64,000 bases of DNA from Thermomonas sp. S9 (lineage in GTDB: Bacteria; Pseudomonadota; Gammaproteobacteria; Xanthomonadales; Xanthomonadaceae): assembly GCF_024704365.1 (NCBI RefSeq), contig NZ_JAJDFY010000001.1, positions 1,345,001 to 1,409,000 of the forward strand. Reading direction: 5' to 3'. Positions 1 through 10,069 of this stretch are shown here, piece after piece. The notes beneath the pieces were generated by a model that saw only the letters and a program-made list of their open reading frames with translations, was not told the origin of the DNA and searched no databases. The first letter of the stretch is position 1; the number at the start of each line of letters is the position of its first letter. A program made the translations under genes and the position numbers.

Positions 1-2
1 AG

Positions 3-764
3 ATGGAATGGGCCAACCGCATCCGTGAGGCGCTCAACGACGGCCGCCTGCTGCTGGACTACCAGGAGCTGCATCCGCTGCGTGGCGAGGGCAGGGTGCA
101 CATCGAACTGCTGCTGCGCCTGCGCGACAAGGATGGCGGCGAGGTGATGCCGGGCGCCTTCCTGCCGGCGGCCGAGCGCTACGGCTTGATGCCGCTGGTG
201 GACCGCTGGGTGGTGGAGACCGCGCTGGCCAACCTGGACCGCCTGCATCCCAGCGGCGCGGCGCTGGCCACCTGCGCGATCAACCTGTCCGCGGCCAGCC
301 TGGAGGATCCGGGCCTGTTCGAGCGCATCGCCCAGCTGCTGGAACTGCACCGGATCGACCCGCGGCGGCTGGTATTCGAGATCACCGAGACGGTGGCGAT
401 GCGCGATTTCGCCGCCTCCAGCGCGCTGATCGCGCGCCTGCGCAAGCTCGGCTGCCGGGTGGCGCTGGACGACTTCGGCGCCGGCATGTCCTCGTTCGGC
501 TATCTCAAGGACCTCGAACTGGACATGGTGAAGATCGACGGCATCTTCGTGCAAAACATGGTCAGCGATCGCATATCGCGCTCGATCGTGCGCGCGGTGG
601 CCGAGATCGGTCACGAGCAGGGGCTGCAGGTGGTGGCCGAATGGGTATCCTCGCAGGAGCTGCTGGACCTGCTGGCCGGCATGTCGGTGGACTACGCGCA
701 GGGCTTTGCCCTGCACCGGCCGCAGCGCGTGCTGTTCCAGCGCGATGCCGGCGCCGGCGCGTGA
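3..764 (+). CDS. EAL-domain cyclic-di-GMP phosphodiesterase (5' end outside window)
   Basis: Carboxy-terminal EAL domain of about 250 residues, expected to hydrolyse cyclic di-GMP. The signature EAL is ELL here, but the metal and catalytic set looks complete: E of ELLLR, N of INLSA, EITET, the DDFGAG loop, K of MVKIDG, E of VVAEW and QGFALH near the end. The frame is open to the left edge, so the first Met shown is probably internal and an upstream GGDEF, PAS or membrane part is likely missing. The domain family is secure; activity and partners are inferred. Confidence 0.85.
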   Translation: MEWANRIREALNDGRLLLDYQELHPLRGEGRVHIELLLRLRDKDGGEVMPGAFLPAAERYGLMPLVDRWVVETALANLDRLHPSGAALATCAINLSAASLEDPGLFERIAQLLELHRIDPRRLVFEITETVAMRDFAASSALIARLRKLGCRVALDDFGAGMSSFGYLKDLELDMVKIDGIFVQNMVSDRISRSIVRAVAEIGHEQGLQVVAEWVSSQELLDLLAGMSVDYAQGFALHRPQRVLFQRDAGAGA

Positions 765-815
765 CCTGGCCCTGGTTCAGCGCGCGATCCCGCCCTTGCC
801 CGCATACTTGCCCCG

Positions 816-1754
816 ATGCCCGACCACGTTCCGCCCGCGCCATCCGATTCCGACGACCGCATCCCGCCGCCGCTGGTGGTGGCGATCACCGCGCGCGCGC
901 TGTTCCACATGGAGGACAGCCATGCGGTGTTCGAGCGCGAGGGCATCGATGCGTTCGCCGAGCACCAGCGCCAGCGCGAGAACGAGGTGCTGCCGCCGGG
1001 CATCGCCTTCCCGCTGGTACGCAAGCTGCTGGGCCTGAACGCGGGCGCGCGCCGGGTCGAGGTGATCCTGCTCTCGCGCAATTCCTCCGACACCGGGCTG
1101 CGCGTGTTCAATTCGATCCAGCACCATGGGCTGGACATCCGCCGTGCCACCTTCACCGCCGGTGCGCCGGTCTGGCCCTACATCAAGCCATTCGGCGCGC
1201 AGCTGTTCCTCTCGGCCAACCCGGAGTCGGTGCGGCGTGCGCTGGAGGCCGGGGTGGCGGCCGCGACCATCCTGCCGGAGAAGGCCAGCGAGCCGCGCCA
1301 GCGCCAGCTGCGGATCGCGTTCGACGGCGATGCGGTGCTGTTCGGCGACGAGAGCGAGCGGGTGTCGCGCGAGCAGGGCGTGGAGGCCTTCGGGCGGCAC
1401 GAGCGCGAGCGTGCCCACGAACCGCTCTCCGGCGGCCCGTTCCGCGGCTTCCTGGCGGCCCTGCACGACCTGCAGGCGGCGTTCCCGCCGGGCCAGGATG
1501 CGCCGATCCGCACCGCGCTGGTCACCGCGCGCTCGGCGCCTGCGCACGAGCGGGTGATCCGCACCCTGCGCGAATGGGGCGTGCGCCTGGACGAAGCGCT
1601 GTTCCTCGGCGGACGCGACAAGGGGCCGTTCCTGGAAGCGTTCGGCGCCGATATCTTCTTCGACGACTCCCCGCACAACATCGATTCCGCGCGCCGCCAC
1701 GTGGCCGCCGGACATGTGCCCCACGGCGTGGCCAACGAGGCCGCGTCCGGCTGA
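816..1754 (+). CDS. 5'-nucleotidase, NT5C1-like family
   Basis: A 312-residue soluble protein resembling the 5'-nucleotidase family typified by cytosolic NT5C1 (PF06189), which dephosphorylates nucleoside monophosphates. Visible features are an early VVAITARALFHMED segment, LRIAFDGDAVLFGDESE (residues about 167-183, the DxD-type acidic nucleophile region), ALVTARSAP, and a closing GADIFFDDSPHN motif with paired aspartates. The start is the first ATG after the EAL gene stop (51 bp gap). It may be cotranscribed with the EAL gene. Substrate preference cannot be read from sequence. Confidence 0.85.
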   Translation: MPDHVPPAPSDSDDRIPPPLVVAITARALFHMEDSHAVFEREGIDAFAEHQRQRENEVLPPGIAFPLVRKLLGLNAGARRVEVILLSRNSSDTGLRVFNSIQHHGLDIRRATFTAGAPVWPYIKPFGAQLFLSANPESVRRALEAGVAAATILPEKASEPRQRQLRIAFDGDAVLFGDESERVSREQGVEAFGRHERERAHEPLSGGPFRGFLAALHDLQAAFPPGQDAPIRTALVTARSAPAHERVIRTLREWGVRLDEALFLGGRDKGPFLEAFGADIFFDDSPHNIDSARRHVAAGHVPHGVANEAASG

Positions 1755-1763
1755 GCGTGCGGA

Positions 1764-2282
1764 TCAGTCCGGCAGGCGCAGCCCGGTCAGCTTCCAGTTG
1801 AGACCGTCGCGGCGGAACTCGAACACCACCGGCCTGCCTTCGGCGCTGGGGACGGTGGCGGTGAACAGCGAAGGGGACTGAAAGCGGGTTTCCGCCTGTT
1901 TCAGGCCGTCATTGGGGGCGCCGGGCGCGGTGGTATGCGCGAGCGCGCTGCCCTGCAACAACGTGGCCAGGCCCTGGGGCGAGGCGATCGCCTTCAGCGC
2001 GGGCTCGGTGAAGGCTGCGCTGACCTTGCCGATGGCCAGCGGTCCCGAACGGGAAGCGGTGCGGGCCAGGATGTCGCGCATGATCTTCTCTTCCAGCTGC
2101 GGGCGCAGGCTTTCGCGCAGCCGCTGGAAATCCACGAACCGCCACAGCTCGTCCTGCTGGCCCGCGGCCACCAGCCGGCGGATGCCGTGGAGCGCCAGCC
2201 ACGGCCCCGCGGCCACGTAGGCCAGGAGCAGCAGCGCCAGCAGGCCCAGCGGGATCAGGGCCCATTTCAGTTTCGTGCGCAT
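1764..2282 (-). CDS. DUF2939 membrane-anchored protein
   Basis: A 172-residue protein with one amino-terminal membrane segment (residues about 5-27, LKWALIPLGLLALLLLAYVA) followed by an extracytoplasmic region resembling DUF2939: GPWLALHGIRRLVAAGQ, then a conserved FVDFQRLRESLRPQL segment. Function of the family is unknown. The start is ATG at 2282, behind GGAGAA. A 14-bp tandem duplication (2290-2303 and 2304-2317) copies this Shine-Dalgarno segment. It lies downstream of, and on the same strand as, the DUF4785 gene. Confidence 0.75.
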   Translation of the reverse strand: MRTKLKWALIPLGLLALLLLAYVAAGPWLALHGIRRLVAAGQQDELWRFVDFQRLRESLRPQLEEKIMRDILARTASRSGPLAIGKVSAAFTEPALKAIASPQGLATLLQGSALAHTTAPGAPNDGLKQAETRFQSPSLFTATVPSAEGRPVVFEFRRDGLNWKLTGLRLPD

Positions 2283-2337
2283 GTTCTGTTTCTCCGGATC
2301 CCGTTCTCCGGATCCCGCCACAGCCTGCCCAAATGGC

Positions 2338-2361
2338 AACGGCCGGGCAAGCCCGGCCGTT
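2338..2361 (-). terminator. Perfect intercistronic hairpin after the DUF4785 gene
   Basis: AACGGCCGGGC and GCCCGGCCGTT form a perfect 11-bp stem with almost no loop, 15 bases after the DUF4785 stop codon. No U tract follows on the minus strand, so it may be a processing or stability element rather than an intrinsic terminator. Confidence 0.4.
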
Positions 2362-2376
2362 GGTCGCGCGCGGTTT

Positions 2377-3552
2377 TCAGAACCGGGCGGCGCGCTCGCG
2401 CAGCTCCAGCTTGCCCAGCCGGGTCTGGTCGTTGAGTTCCAGCTGGCGCAGCTCGAACGGGGCGCCGTAGCCGGCGGGCAGATGCTCGCGCGGGAATTGC
2501 AGCACCAGGGTGCCGCTGCCGGCCTCCATCCAGGCCGCGGCATGCGCTTCGGAAACCGGGCGCAGGCTACCGTCAGGGGCGGTGGCATACAGCGTGCCGC
2601 GCGCTTCGTAGCGGCCGGGCGAGGCCGCCTGCACCGGCAGCGAGACGCGCAGCCGGCTGGCATCCAGCGCATAGCTGCCGGCCAGGCGGGCGGTCGGCTG
2701 CGCGACGGCGAAGGCGGTGCGCGCATCGCGGGGAATTTCGCCCACGTTGGCGAACACCTGCAGTTCCCACAGCCCGGGCGTCGATACCGCCCGGGTCGGC
2801 AGCTGGAACGCCGCGACCTGGCGGCCATCCGGCGTGCTGCGCACCGTCACCGGACGGCTGCTGCCATCCGGGCCCACCAGCAGCGCGCTGGCGCGCAGCG
2901 CGCCCGCACCGCGGCCGGAGGCGGCGACCGTCACCTGCATGGGCTCGCCGGCCAGCGCCTGGCTGCGGTCGGCGCGGGCGTGCAGCACCACGGGGCTGCC
3001 GGGTTCGAACACGTGGATGACATAGCGCCCCTGCGCGCGCGGCGCCTGCAGGATCGCCTTGCCAGCGCCGCTGCCGCTGCCGAGGCGCAGCACCTGGGTG
3101 CCGGCGCTGGCGTCCATCCCGGCACGCCGCAGCGCTTCGGCGTCGGCGCTGTGGGCGATGCCGAGGCGGCGACCCTGCAGGCTCACGCTGAGCTCGTCGG
3201 CGCGCAGGGCGGTCGCGCCGGCCGCGGGGCTGACGCGGACCAGCGCGTTGGGCGCCGACATCGGCAGTGTCACGCCCTGCTGCAGCTCGCGCCCCTGCAC
3301 CGTCAGCCAATACTCCCGGCTCTCGGCCAGGAATGGCGGCGTATTGGTGAGGGCCAGAGTGGGGTCGAGCGCCCAGGCGAAAGACACCGGCTTGCGCTCG
3401 AACGCGCCTTGCGGCGCCGGCAGGGTCGCCAGCCGGGTTGGCACCTGGTCATGCCCGCCGGCGGGCAGCAATGGCTGCGCGGCGAAGGCAGGGGCCGCCA
3501 GCAGGATCGGGAGTGCGGCCGTGGCCGCCGCGCGCAGAAAGATCGAACGCAT
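2377..3552 (-). CDS. DUF4785 domain secreted protein
   Basis: A 391-residue secreted protein with a clear signal peptide (MRSIFLRAAATAALPILLAA, then APAFA|AQ). The mature part is beta-rich and matches my recollection of DUF4785 proteins in Xanthomonas and Shewanella relatives, with segments such as GRYVIHVFEPGSPVVLHARA and a following Ig-like region. Biochemical function is unknown. It lies directly downstream of the alpha/beta hydrolase gene on the same strand (10-bp gap), so the two probably form an operon of secreted proteins. Confidence 0.75.
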   Translation of the reverse strand: MRSIFLRAAATAALPILLAAPAFAAQPLLPAGGHDQVPTRLATLPAPQGAFERKPVSFAWALDPTLALTNTPPFLAESREYWLTVQGRELQQGVTLPMSAPNALVRVSPAAGATALRADELSVSLQGRRLGIAHSADAEALRRAGMDASAGTQVLRLGSGSGAGKAILQAPRAQGRYVIHVFEPGSPVVLHARADRSQALAGEPMQVTVAASGRGAGALRASALLVGPDGSSRPVTVRSTPDGRQVAAFQLPTRAVSTPGLWELQVFANVGEIPRDARTAFAVAQPTARLAGSYALDASRLRVSLPVQAASPGRYEARGTLYATAPDGSLRPVSEAHAAAWMEAGSGTLVLQFPREHLPAGYGAPFELRQLELNDQTRLGKLELRERAARF

Positions 3553-3562
3553 CGTCAGGCCC

Positions 3563-4435
3563 TCACTTCATGTCGTTGCGGAGGATGGCATCCAGGCCGA
3601 AGCAGGCGCGCCGGCTCTGGTTGTGGCTGAGCGGTTCGCTGCCGGCCATCCGTGACTTGTCGTAGAACCACACCGCGCCTGCGGCGGACTGGCTGCTGCA
3701 GTTGAGGAAGCCGTCGGAGCAGCTGTCCAGCCAGGCCTGGGTGATTTCCAGACCGACGTTGAGGGTGTAGCCGCCGCAGTAGCTGTCCGGATCCCAGACC
3801 GCGGTTTCCACGTCGGTACCGACCACGCTGCGGAACTGCCGGGGCAGCGAAGGCCGCCCGCCGGTGCCGTACAGGTAGTTGCCGTTGTAGTAGGCCATCC
3901 AGCTCACCTGCTGCTGGCGCACCGCGTCCGACTTGTAGCCCAGCAGCCAGCCGAGCGAGGTTTCGAACACGTTGCCGTTGATCACCGCATCCGCCAGCGG
4001 AGTGCCGGCAGAGGAGGGCGCAAGCGCGTTGACCCGCACGATGCGGCTGATGATCGCCGGATAGCGGCTGTCCCAGGTGGGGTTGGAGAGCATCCAGCGC
4101 ACGATGTTGCCGCCGTTGGAATGGGTGATCACGATCAGGCGGGTGATGCCCTTGGCGTTGATGAACCGGGTGAGCTGGTCGGCCAGGCAGCCGGCGGCGC
4201 GGCTGTCCCACATGTACTGGTCGAAGTCGCAGTTGATGACCACGTAGTTGGCGGGATTGGCCAGCCCGGCGCGGACGTTGTTGACCATCGTCGGCTGCCA
4301 GTAGTCGTTGTAGGCGTCGGTCTGATTGCCGGTGCCGTGCACGAACGCCACGCCGGTGACATCCGCGGCGCGGGCCGCGGGAGTGGAAACGAGGGCGACG
4401 CACAGCGCGAGCGCCGCCAGGACGAGCCTGATCAT
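3563..4435 (-). CDS. Secreted alpha/beta hydrolase
   Basis: A 290-residue protein with a Sec signal peptide (MIRLVLAALALCVALVS ... ARA|AD). It shows an alpha/beta hydrolase core: an HGTGNQ oxyanion-type loop just after the first strand (FVHGTG) and a nucleophile elbow THSNGGN (G-H-S-x-G variant, Ser as probable nucleophile). Several cysteines late in the protein suggest disulfides in the periplasm or outside the cell. The start at 4435 gives the signal peptide; an upstream in-frame extension lacks support. Substrate (lipid, ester or polymer) is unknown. Confidence 0.7.
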   Translation of the reverse strand: MIRLVLAALALCVALVSTPAARAADVTGVAFVHGTGNQTDAYNDYWQPTMVNNVRAGLANPANYVVINCDFDQYMWDSRAAGCLADQLTRFINAKGITRLIVITHSNGGNIVRWMLSNPTWDSRYPAIISRIVRVNALAPSSAGTPLADAVINGNVFETSLGWLLGYKSDAVRQQQVSWMAYYNGNYLYGTGGRPSLPRQFRSVVGTDVETAVWDPDSYCGGYTLNVGLEITQAWLDSCSDGFLNCSSQSAAGAVWFYDKSRMAGSEPLSHNQSRRACFGLDAILRNDMK

Positions 4436-4564
4436 GAAGAGTCCCCGAAACGATGCCGCGCGGCCTGCGGCAGGCGCCGCCCCGGTCCCCGATGATCGGG
4501 CGGCAGCGGGCAGCATACGAAGTGGTATGGAAAAGTCATGCCGCAGCGCGGCAAACCCGGTGCA

Positions 4565-6010
4565 TCAGGCCAGTTCCCGTTCGCGCTGGCGTCCCCAGTC
4601 CTCCAGCGCCTCCAGCAGAGACTGCGTGGCGGCGGCATCCGCATGCAGCGCCCGCAGCTGCGCGATTTCCGCGAAGAACTGCGGCAGGGTCAGTTCGGAC
4701 AGGCCGCTGTCGGTGAGCAGACGCTGGCGGCGGTAGGCGTCCCAGGCCGCGCGGTCATCGGCGCCGAGCGTCTTGGGCCAGTTGCGCGCGCGATAGCGCA
4801 GCAGCAGGGTCGGCAGGCGTGCGTCGCAGAATGGGAAAGATGTTTGCCCGAGCTGTTCGGGCGGTGTCGCGCGCACCTGCGCCAGCAGGTGCTTGTCGGA
4901 TGGCGCGATGAAGCCGTCGTACAGCGCCGCATCCGGGTCGGTGGCTGCCTGCGGGCGGTTGCGCGCGTACACCCGGCGGATCTTCTCGGCCAGCGCGGGG
5001 CCGGCGGCGCGCAGGCGGGCGGCGCGCTGTTCCACCACGGCCGGATCGATCTTGAGCCGATCGAAGTCCGACGGGCGCAGGTTCTCCCATTCCACCAGCG
5101 CCGGGCATTTGTTGGCGTGCACTTCCTTCAGCGCAATGCGCGATTCGCCCTCCGCCAGATCCTGCTGGCGCACATACAGGCGCGCGGCGATGGCCTCGGC
5201 ATCCAGCGCGAGCAGCGGCTCCGGGTCGCTGGCCAGATCGAACACGATCGTGCGCGCTTCGTAGTCGGGATGCCGCGCCAGCGGCAGCACCGGCGCCGCG
5301 CACAGGCGCGAAGCCGGGAAGCGCTGCGAGACGTGCAGCACCGGCGTCATCGCCACCGGGTCGAGCAGGGAGGCGGCGTAGCGCTTGTCGCGCAGGCGCA
5401 GGGCGTAATCCCACAGCCTGGGCTGGTGGCGGCGCAGCCGCCGGGCCAGCCCGATCAGCGCGCGCACGTCGCTCAGCGCCTCGTGCGCCGTGCCCTCGCG
5501 CAGGCCGTTGTCCGCGGCCAGGTGCTCGAGCTTGAAGCTGGTGCCCTGGCCGTCTTCGCGCGCGCGCCATGCGATCCCGTCCGGGCGCAGGGCATGCATC
5601 AGGCGCAGCACGTCCAGCAGGTCCCAGCGCGAGTTGCCGTGTTTGTATTCGCGCTCGTAAGGGTCGTGGAAGTTGCGGTACAGGCCGTAGCGCACGAACT
5701 CGTCGTCGAAGCGCAGCGAGTTGTAGCCCACGCTGCAGGTGCCGGGACGGCCCATTTCCTCGACGATGCGGGCGAATGCGGCCGCTTCGTTGACGCCGTC
5801 GCGCAGGGCCTGCTGCGGGGTGATCCCGGTCACCAGGCTGGCGCCCGGCGAAGGCAGCAGGTCGTCCGCCGGCTTGATGAAGAAGCTGATCGGCTCTTCG
5901 ATCGGGTTCAGGTCGGGATCGGTGCGGATCGCGGCGAACTGGGCGATGCGGCTGCGGCGCGGATCGGCGCCGAAGGTTTCGAGATCGTAGAACAGGAAGG
6001 ATTCGGCCAT
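4565..6010 (-). CDS. sbcB: Exodeoxyribonuclease I
   Basis: A 481-residue protein, close to the 475 residues of E. coli ExoI. This enzyme degrades single-stranded DNA 3' to 5' in recombination and mismatch repair. The DEDD-type exonuclease motifs are visible: FYDLETFGADPRRSRIAQFA at the start, GYNSLRFDDEFVRYGLYRNF near residue 100, and HEALSDVRALI near 180, followed by the ExoI-specific SH3-like and carboxy-terminal regions. The start ATG at 6010 gives MAESFLFYDLET, the standard beginning. It follows the TonB-like gene by 7 bp, so translation is probably coupled. Confidence 0.95.
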   Translation of the reverse strand: MAESFLFYDLETFGADPRRSRIAQFAAIRTDPDLNPIEEPISFFIKPADDLLPSPGASLVTGITPQQALRDGVNEAAAFARIVEEMGRPGTCSVGYNSLRFDDEFVRYGLYRNFHDPYEREYKHGNSRWDLLDVLRLMHALRPDGIAWRAREDGQGTSFKLEHLAADNGLREGTAHEALSDVRALIGLARRLRRHQPRLWDYALRLRDKRYAASLLDPVAMTPVLHVSQRFPASRLCAAPVLPLARHPDYEARTIVFDLASDPEPLLALDAEAIAARLYVRQQDLAEGESRIALKEVHANKCPALVEWENLRPSDFDRLKIDPAVVEQRAARLRAAGPALAEKIRRVYARNRPQAATDPDAALYDGFIAPSDKHLLAQVRATPPEQLGQTSFPFCDARLPTLLLRYRARNWPKTLGADDRAAWDAYRRQRLLTDSGLSELTLPQFFAEIAQLRALHADAAATQSLLEALEDWGRQRERELA

Positions 6011-6017
6011 CGCCGGG

Positions 6018-8049
<2,032 letters not shown>

Positions 8050-8104
8050 TCGTTCGCGCGTCTCCGCTGCGCGCGCCAGCGGAAGCTTGTACGGGAGAAG
8101 AGGC

Positions 8105-9073
8105 ATGCACGATCTCAACGATCTCTACTACTTCGCCGCAGTCGTCGACCACGGGGGCTTCGCCGCTGCGGAACGCGCGCTCGGCATCCCCAAATCGCGC
8201 CTGAGCCGGCGCATCAGCGCGCTGGAGGCGGAGCTGGGCGTGCGCCTGCTGCAGCGCTCCACCCGCCGCTTCGCGGTGACCGATGTCGGCATGAGCGTGC
8301 ACCGGCACGCGCAGTCGATGCTGGCCGAGGCGCAGGCCGCGCGCGAGGCGGTGGACCGCCTCAGCGCCGAGCCGCGCGGCAGCGTGCGGGTCAGCGTGCC
8401 GGTGTCGATGGCGCAGCAGCAGATGCCGAAGCTGCTGCCCGAATTCCTGTCCCTGTACCCGCAGGTGCGGGTACAGCTGATCGTCAGCAACCGCCGGGTG
8501 GACGTGATCAACGAGGGTGTGGACGTGGCGATCCGCGTGCGCAGCAAGCTGGACGAGGACGGCAGCCTGGTGATGCGCAGCTTCGGCCAGATCCAGGAAC
8601 TGCTGGTGGCCAGTCCCGGCTACCTCGATCGCGCCGGCCGCCCGCAGGCGCCGGAGGATCTGGCCCAGCACGTCACCCTGAGCATCAGCGAGGACGAGGC
8701 GCGCCAGCGCTGGGAGCTGCATGGTCCGGATGACGAGGTGCGCCGGGTCGAGCTGCAGCCGCGCATCACCGGCTTCGATTTCCCGATGATGCAGGCGATG
8801 GCCGAAGGCGGCGCGGGCATCACCCTGCTGCCGGAGACCATCTGCGCCGAGGCGGTGCGCAGCCGGCGGCTGGAGGTGGTGCTGCCGCAGTGGCGGCTGC
8901 CGCAGGGCATCGCGCACGCAGTGTTCGCCTCACGCCGCGGCATGCTGCCGGCGGTGCGCGTCTTCATCGACTTTCTGGCCGAGAAATTGCCGCCGATGCT
9001 GGAGGCCGCGCGTCTGGAGTGCAGCGATCCTGAATGCCTGCAGCGGCTTGCCGCCGGCCGCAGGTGCGCCTGA
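8105..9073 (+). CDS. LysR-family transcriptional regulator
   Basis: A 322-residue regulator with the standard LysR amino-terminal winged helix-turn-helix (LNDLYYFAAVVDHGGFAAAE, ALGIPKSRLSRRISALEAEL) and a periplasmic-binding-protein-like effector domain from about residue 88. The sequence RLSRRISALE and the MAQQQMPKLLPEFL segment place it in the AaeR/DmlR/CrgA-like branch. It stands 55 bp behind serS and shows no divergent enzyme partner, so target and inducer are unknown. Confidence 0.92.
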   Translation: MHDLNDLYYFAAVVDHGGFAAAERALGIPKSRLSRRISALEAELGVRLLQRSTRRFAVTDVGMSVHRHAQSMLAEAQAAREAVDRLSAEPRGSVRVSVPVSMAQQQMPKLLPEFLSLYPQVRVQLIVSNRRVDVINEGVDVAIRVRSKLDEDGSLVMRSFGQIQELLVASPGYLDRAGRPQAPEDLAQHVTLSISEDEARQRWELHGPDDEVRRVELQPRITGFDFPMMQAMAEGGAGITLLPETICAEAVRSRRLEVVLPQWRLPQGIAHAVFASRRGMLPAVRVFIDFLAEKLPPMLEAARLECSDPECLQRLAAGRRCA

Positions 9074-9193
9074 GGCTGCACCGTCGGGGCGGCCTGCGGC
9101 CCCGGGGATGGCAATGGGGAGCGCGATGGGGAACGCGATGGGAGCGGGCGGTACGTGCAGTCCGCCGCGGCGGCGTGTCAAAATCGCGACCAC

Positions 9194-9282
9194 GGAAGCG
9201 TGGCCGAGTGGTTTAAGGCACCGGTCTTGAAAACCGGCGACGGTCAAACCGTCCGTGAGTTCGAATCTCACCGCTTCCGCCA
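9194..9282 (+). tRNA. tRNA-Ser(TGA)
   Basis: Acceptor arm GGAAGCG pairs with CGCTTCC (9272-9278), followed by discriminator G and encoded CCA (9280-9282). The anticodon loop CTTGAAA gives anticodon TGA, and a long variable arm typical of serine tRNAs precedes the GTTCGAATC T-loop. Confidence 0.97.
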
Positions 9283-9389
9283 CCGTCCGGATCGGAAATT
9301 TCCGATCCCGCGATGCGGCGTCGCCTGCTGGGATGCCGTCTGGGGACGGTTTAGCGTAGTCGCATCCACATCGTAGCTGGGGAGCTGCC

Positions 9390-10043
9390 ATGTCCATCCG
9401 GGTGTTCATCGTCGACGACCATGCGCTGGTGCGAACCGGCTTTCGCCTGATCCTGGGCGCCGAGCCCGACATCGAGGTGGTGGGGGAGGCCGACAGCGCC
9501 GAGCAGGCGCTGCCGCAGATCCGCAAGCTCAAGCCGGACGTGGTCCTGTGCGACCTGCATCTGCCGGGATTGAGCGGGCTGGAAGTGACCGAGCGGGTGG
9601 TGCGTGGCGACTATGGCAGCCGCGTGATCGTGGTGTCCGTGCTGGAGGACGGGCCAATGCCGCGGCGACTGCTGGAGGCAGGGGCGTTCGGCTACGTGGG
9701 CAAGGCCTGCGATGCGGCCGAGCTGCTCAAAGCGGTGCGCGACGTCGCGCGCGGGCGCAAATACCTCTCCAGCGCGATCGCCCAGGGGTTGGCGCTGGCC
9801 GGCCTGCAGGGTGAGATGGCCTCGCCTTTCGATGCGCTCACCCCGCGCGAGCTGGAGGTGGCGCTGCTGCTCAACCAGGGACTGCGGCAGGAAGCCATCG
9901 CGCGCCAGCTGAGCCTGAGCGCCAAGACCGTCAACACCCACAAGACCCGGCTGTTCGAGAAGCTGGGCATCCACGACAGCATCGCGCTGGCGCGACTGGT
10001 CACCCAGTACGGGCTGGCGGATCCCGCGCAGGCCGTGCACTGA
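9390..10043 (+). CDS. NarL/FixJ-family response regulator, GacA/UvrY-like
   Basis: A 217-residue two-component response regulator. The receiver domain has the acidic pair (VDDHALVRTGF), phospho-acceptor Asp in VVLCDLHLPG (about residue 54), a Ser/Thr switch (VVSVLEDG) and Lys in YVGKACDAAEL. The carboxy-terminal LuxR-type HTH is LTPRELEVALLLNQGLRQEA followed by KTVNTHKTRLFEKLGI. Length and sequence resemble GacA/UvrY, which with kinase GacS control small RNAs of the Csr/Rsm system. No uvrC is adjacent as in E. coli, so orthology is likely but unproven. Confidence 0.88.
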   Translation: MSIRVFIVDDHALVRTGFRLILGAEPDIEVVGEADSAEQALPQIRKLKPDVVLCDLHLPGLSGLEVTERVVRGDYGSRVIVVSVLEDGPMPRRLLEAGAFGYVGKACDAAELLKAVRDVARGRKYLSSAIAQGLALAGLQGEMASPFDALTPRELEVALLLNQGLRQEAIARQLSLSAKTVNTHKTRLFEKLGIHDSIALARLVTQYGLADPAQAVH

Positions 10044-10069
10044 GGCCTGCGCGAGAAAGGCCTGACGGA

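Noticed and set aside
2338..2361. A canonical Rho-independent terminator
   Set aside because: Stem is excellent but no U tract follows on either strand, so it is listed only as a hairpin.
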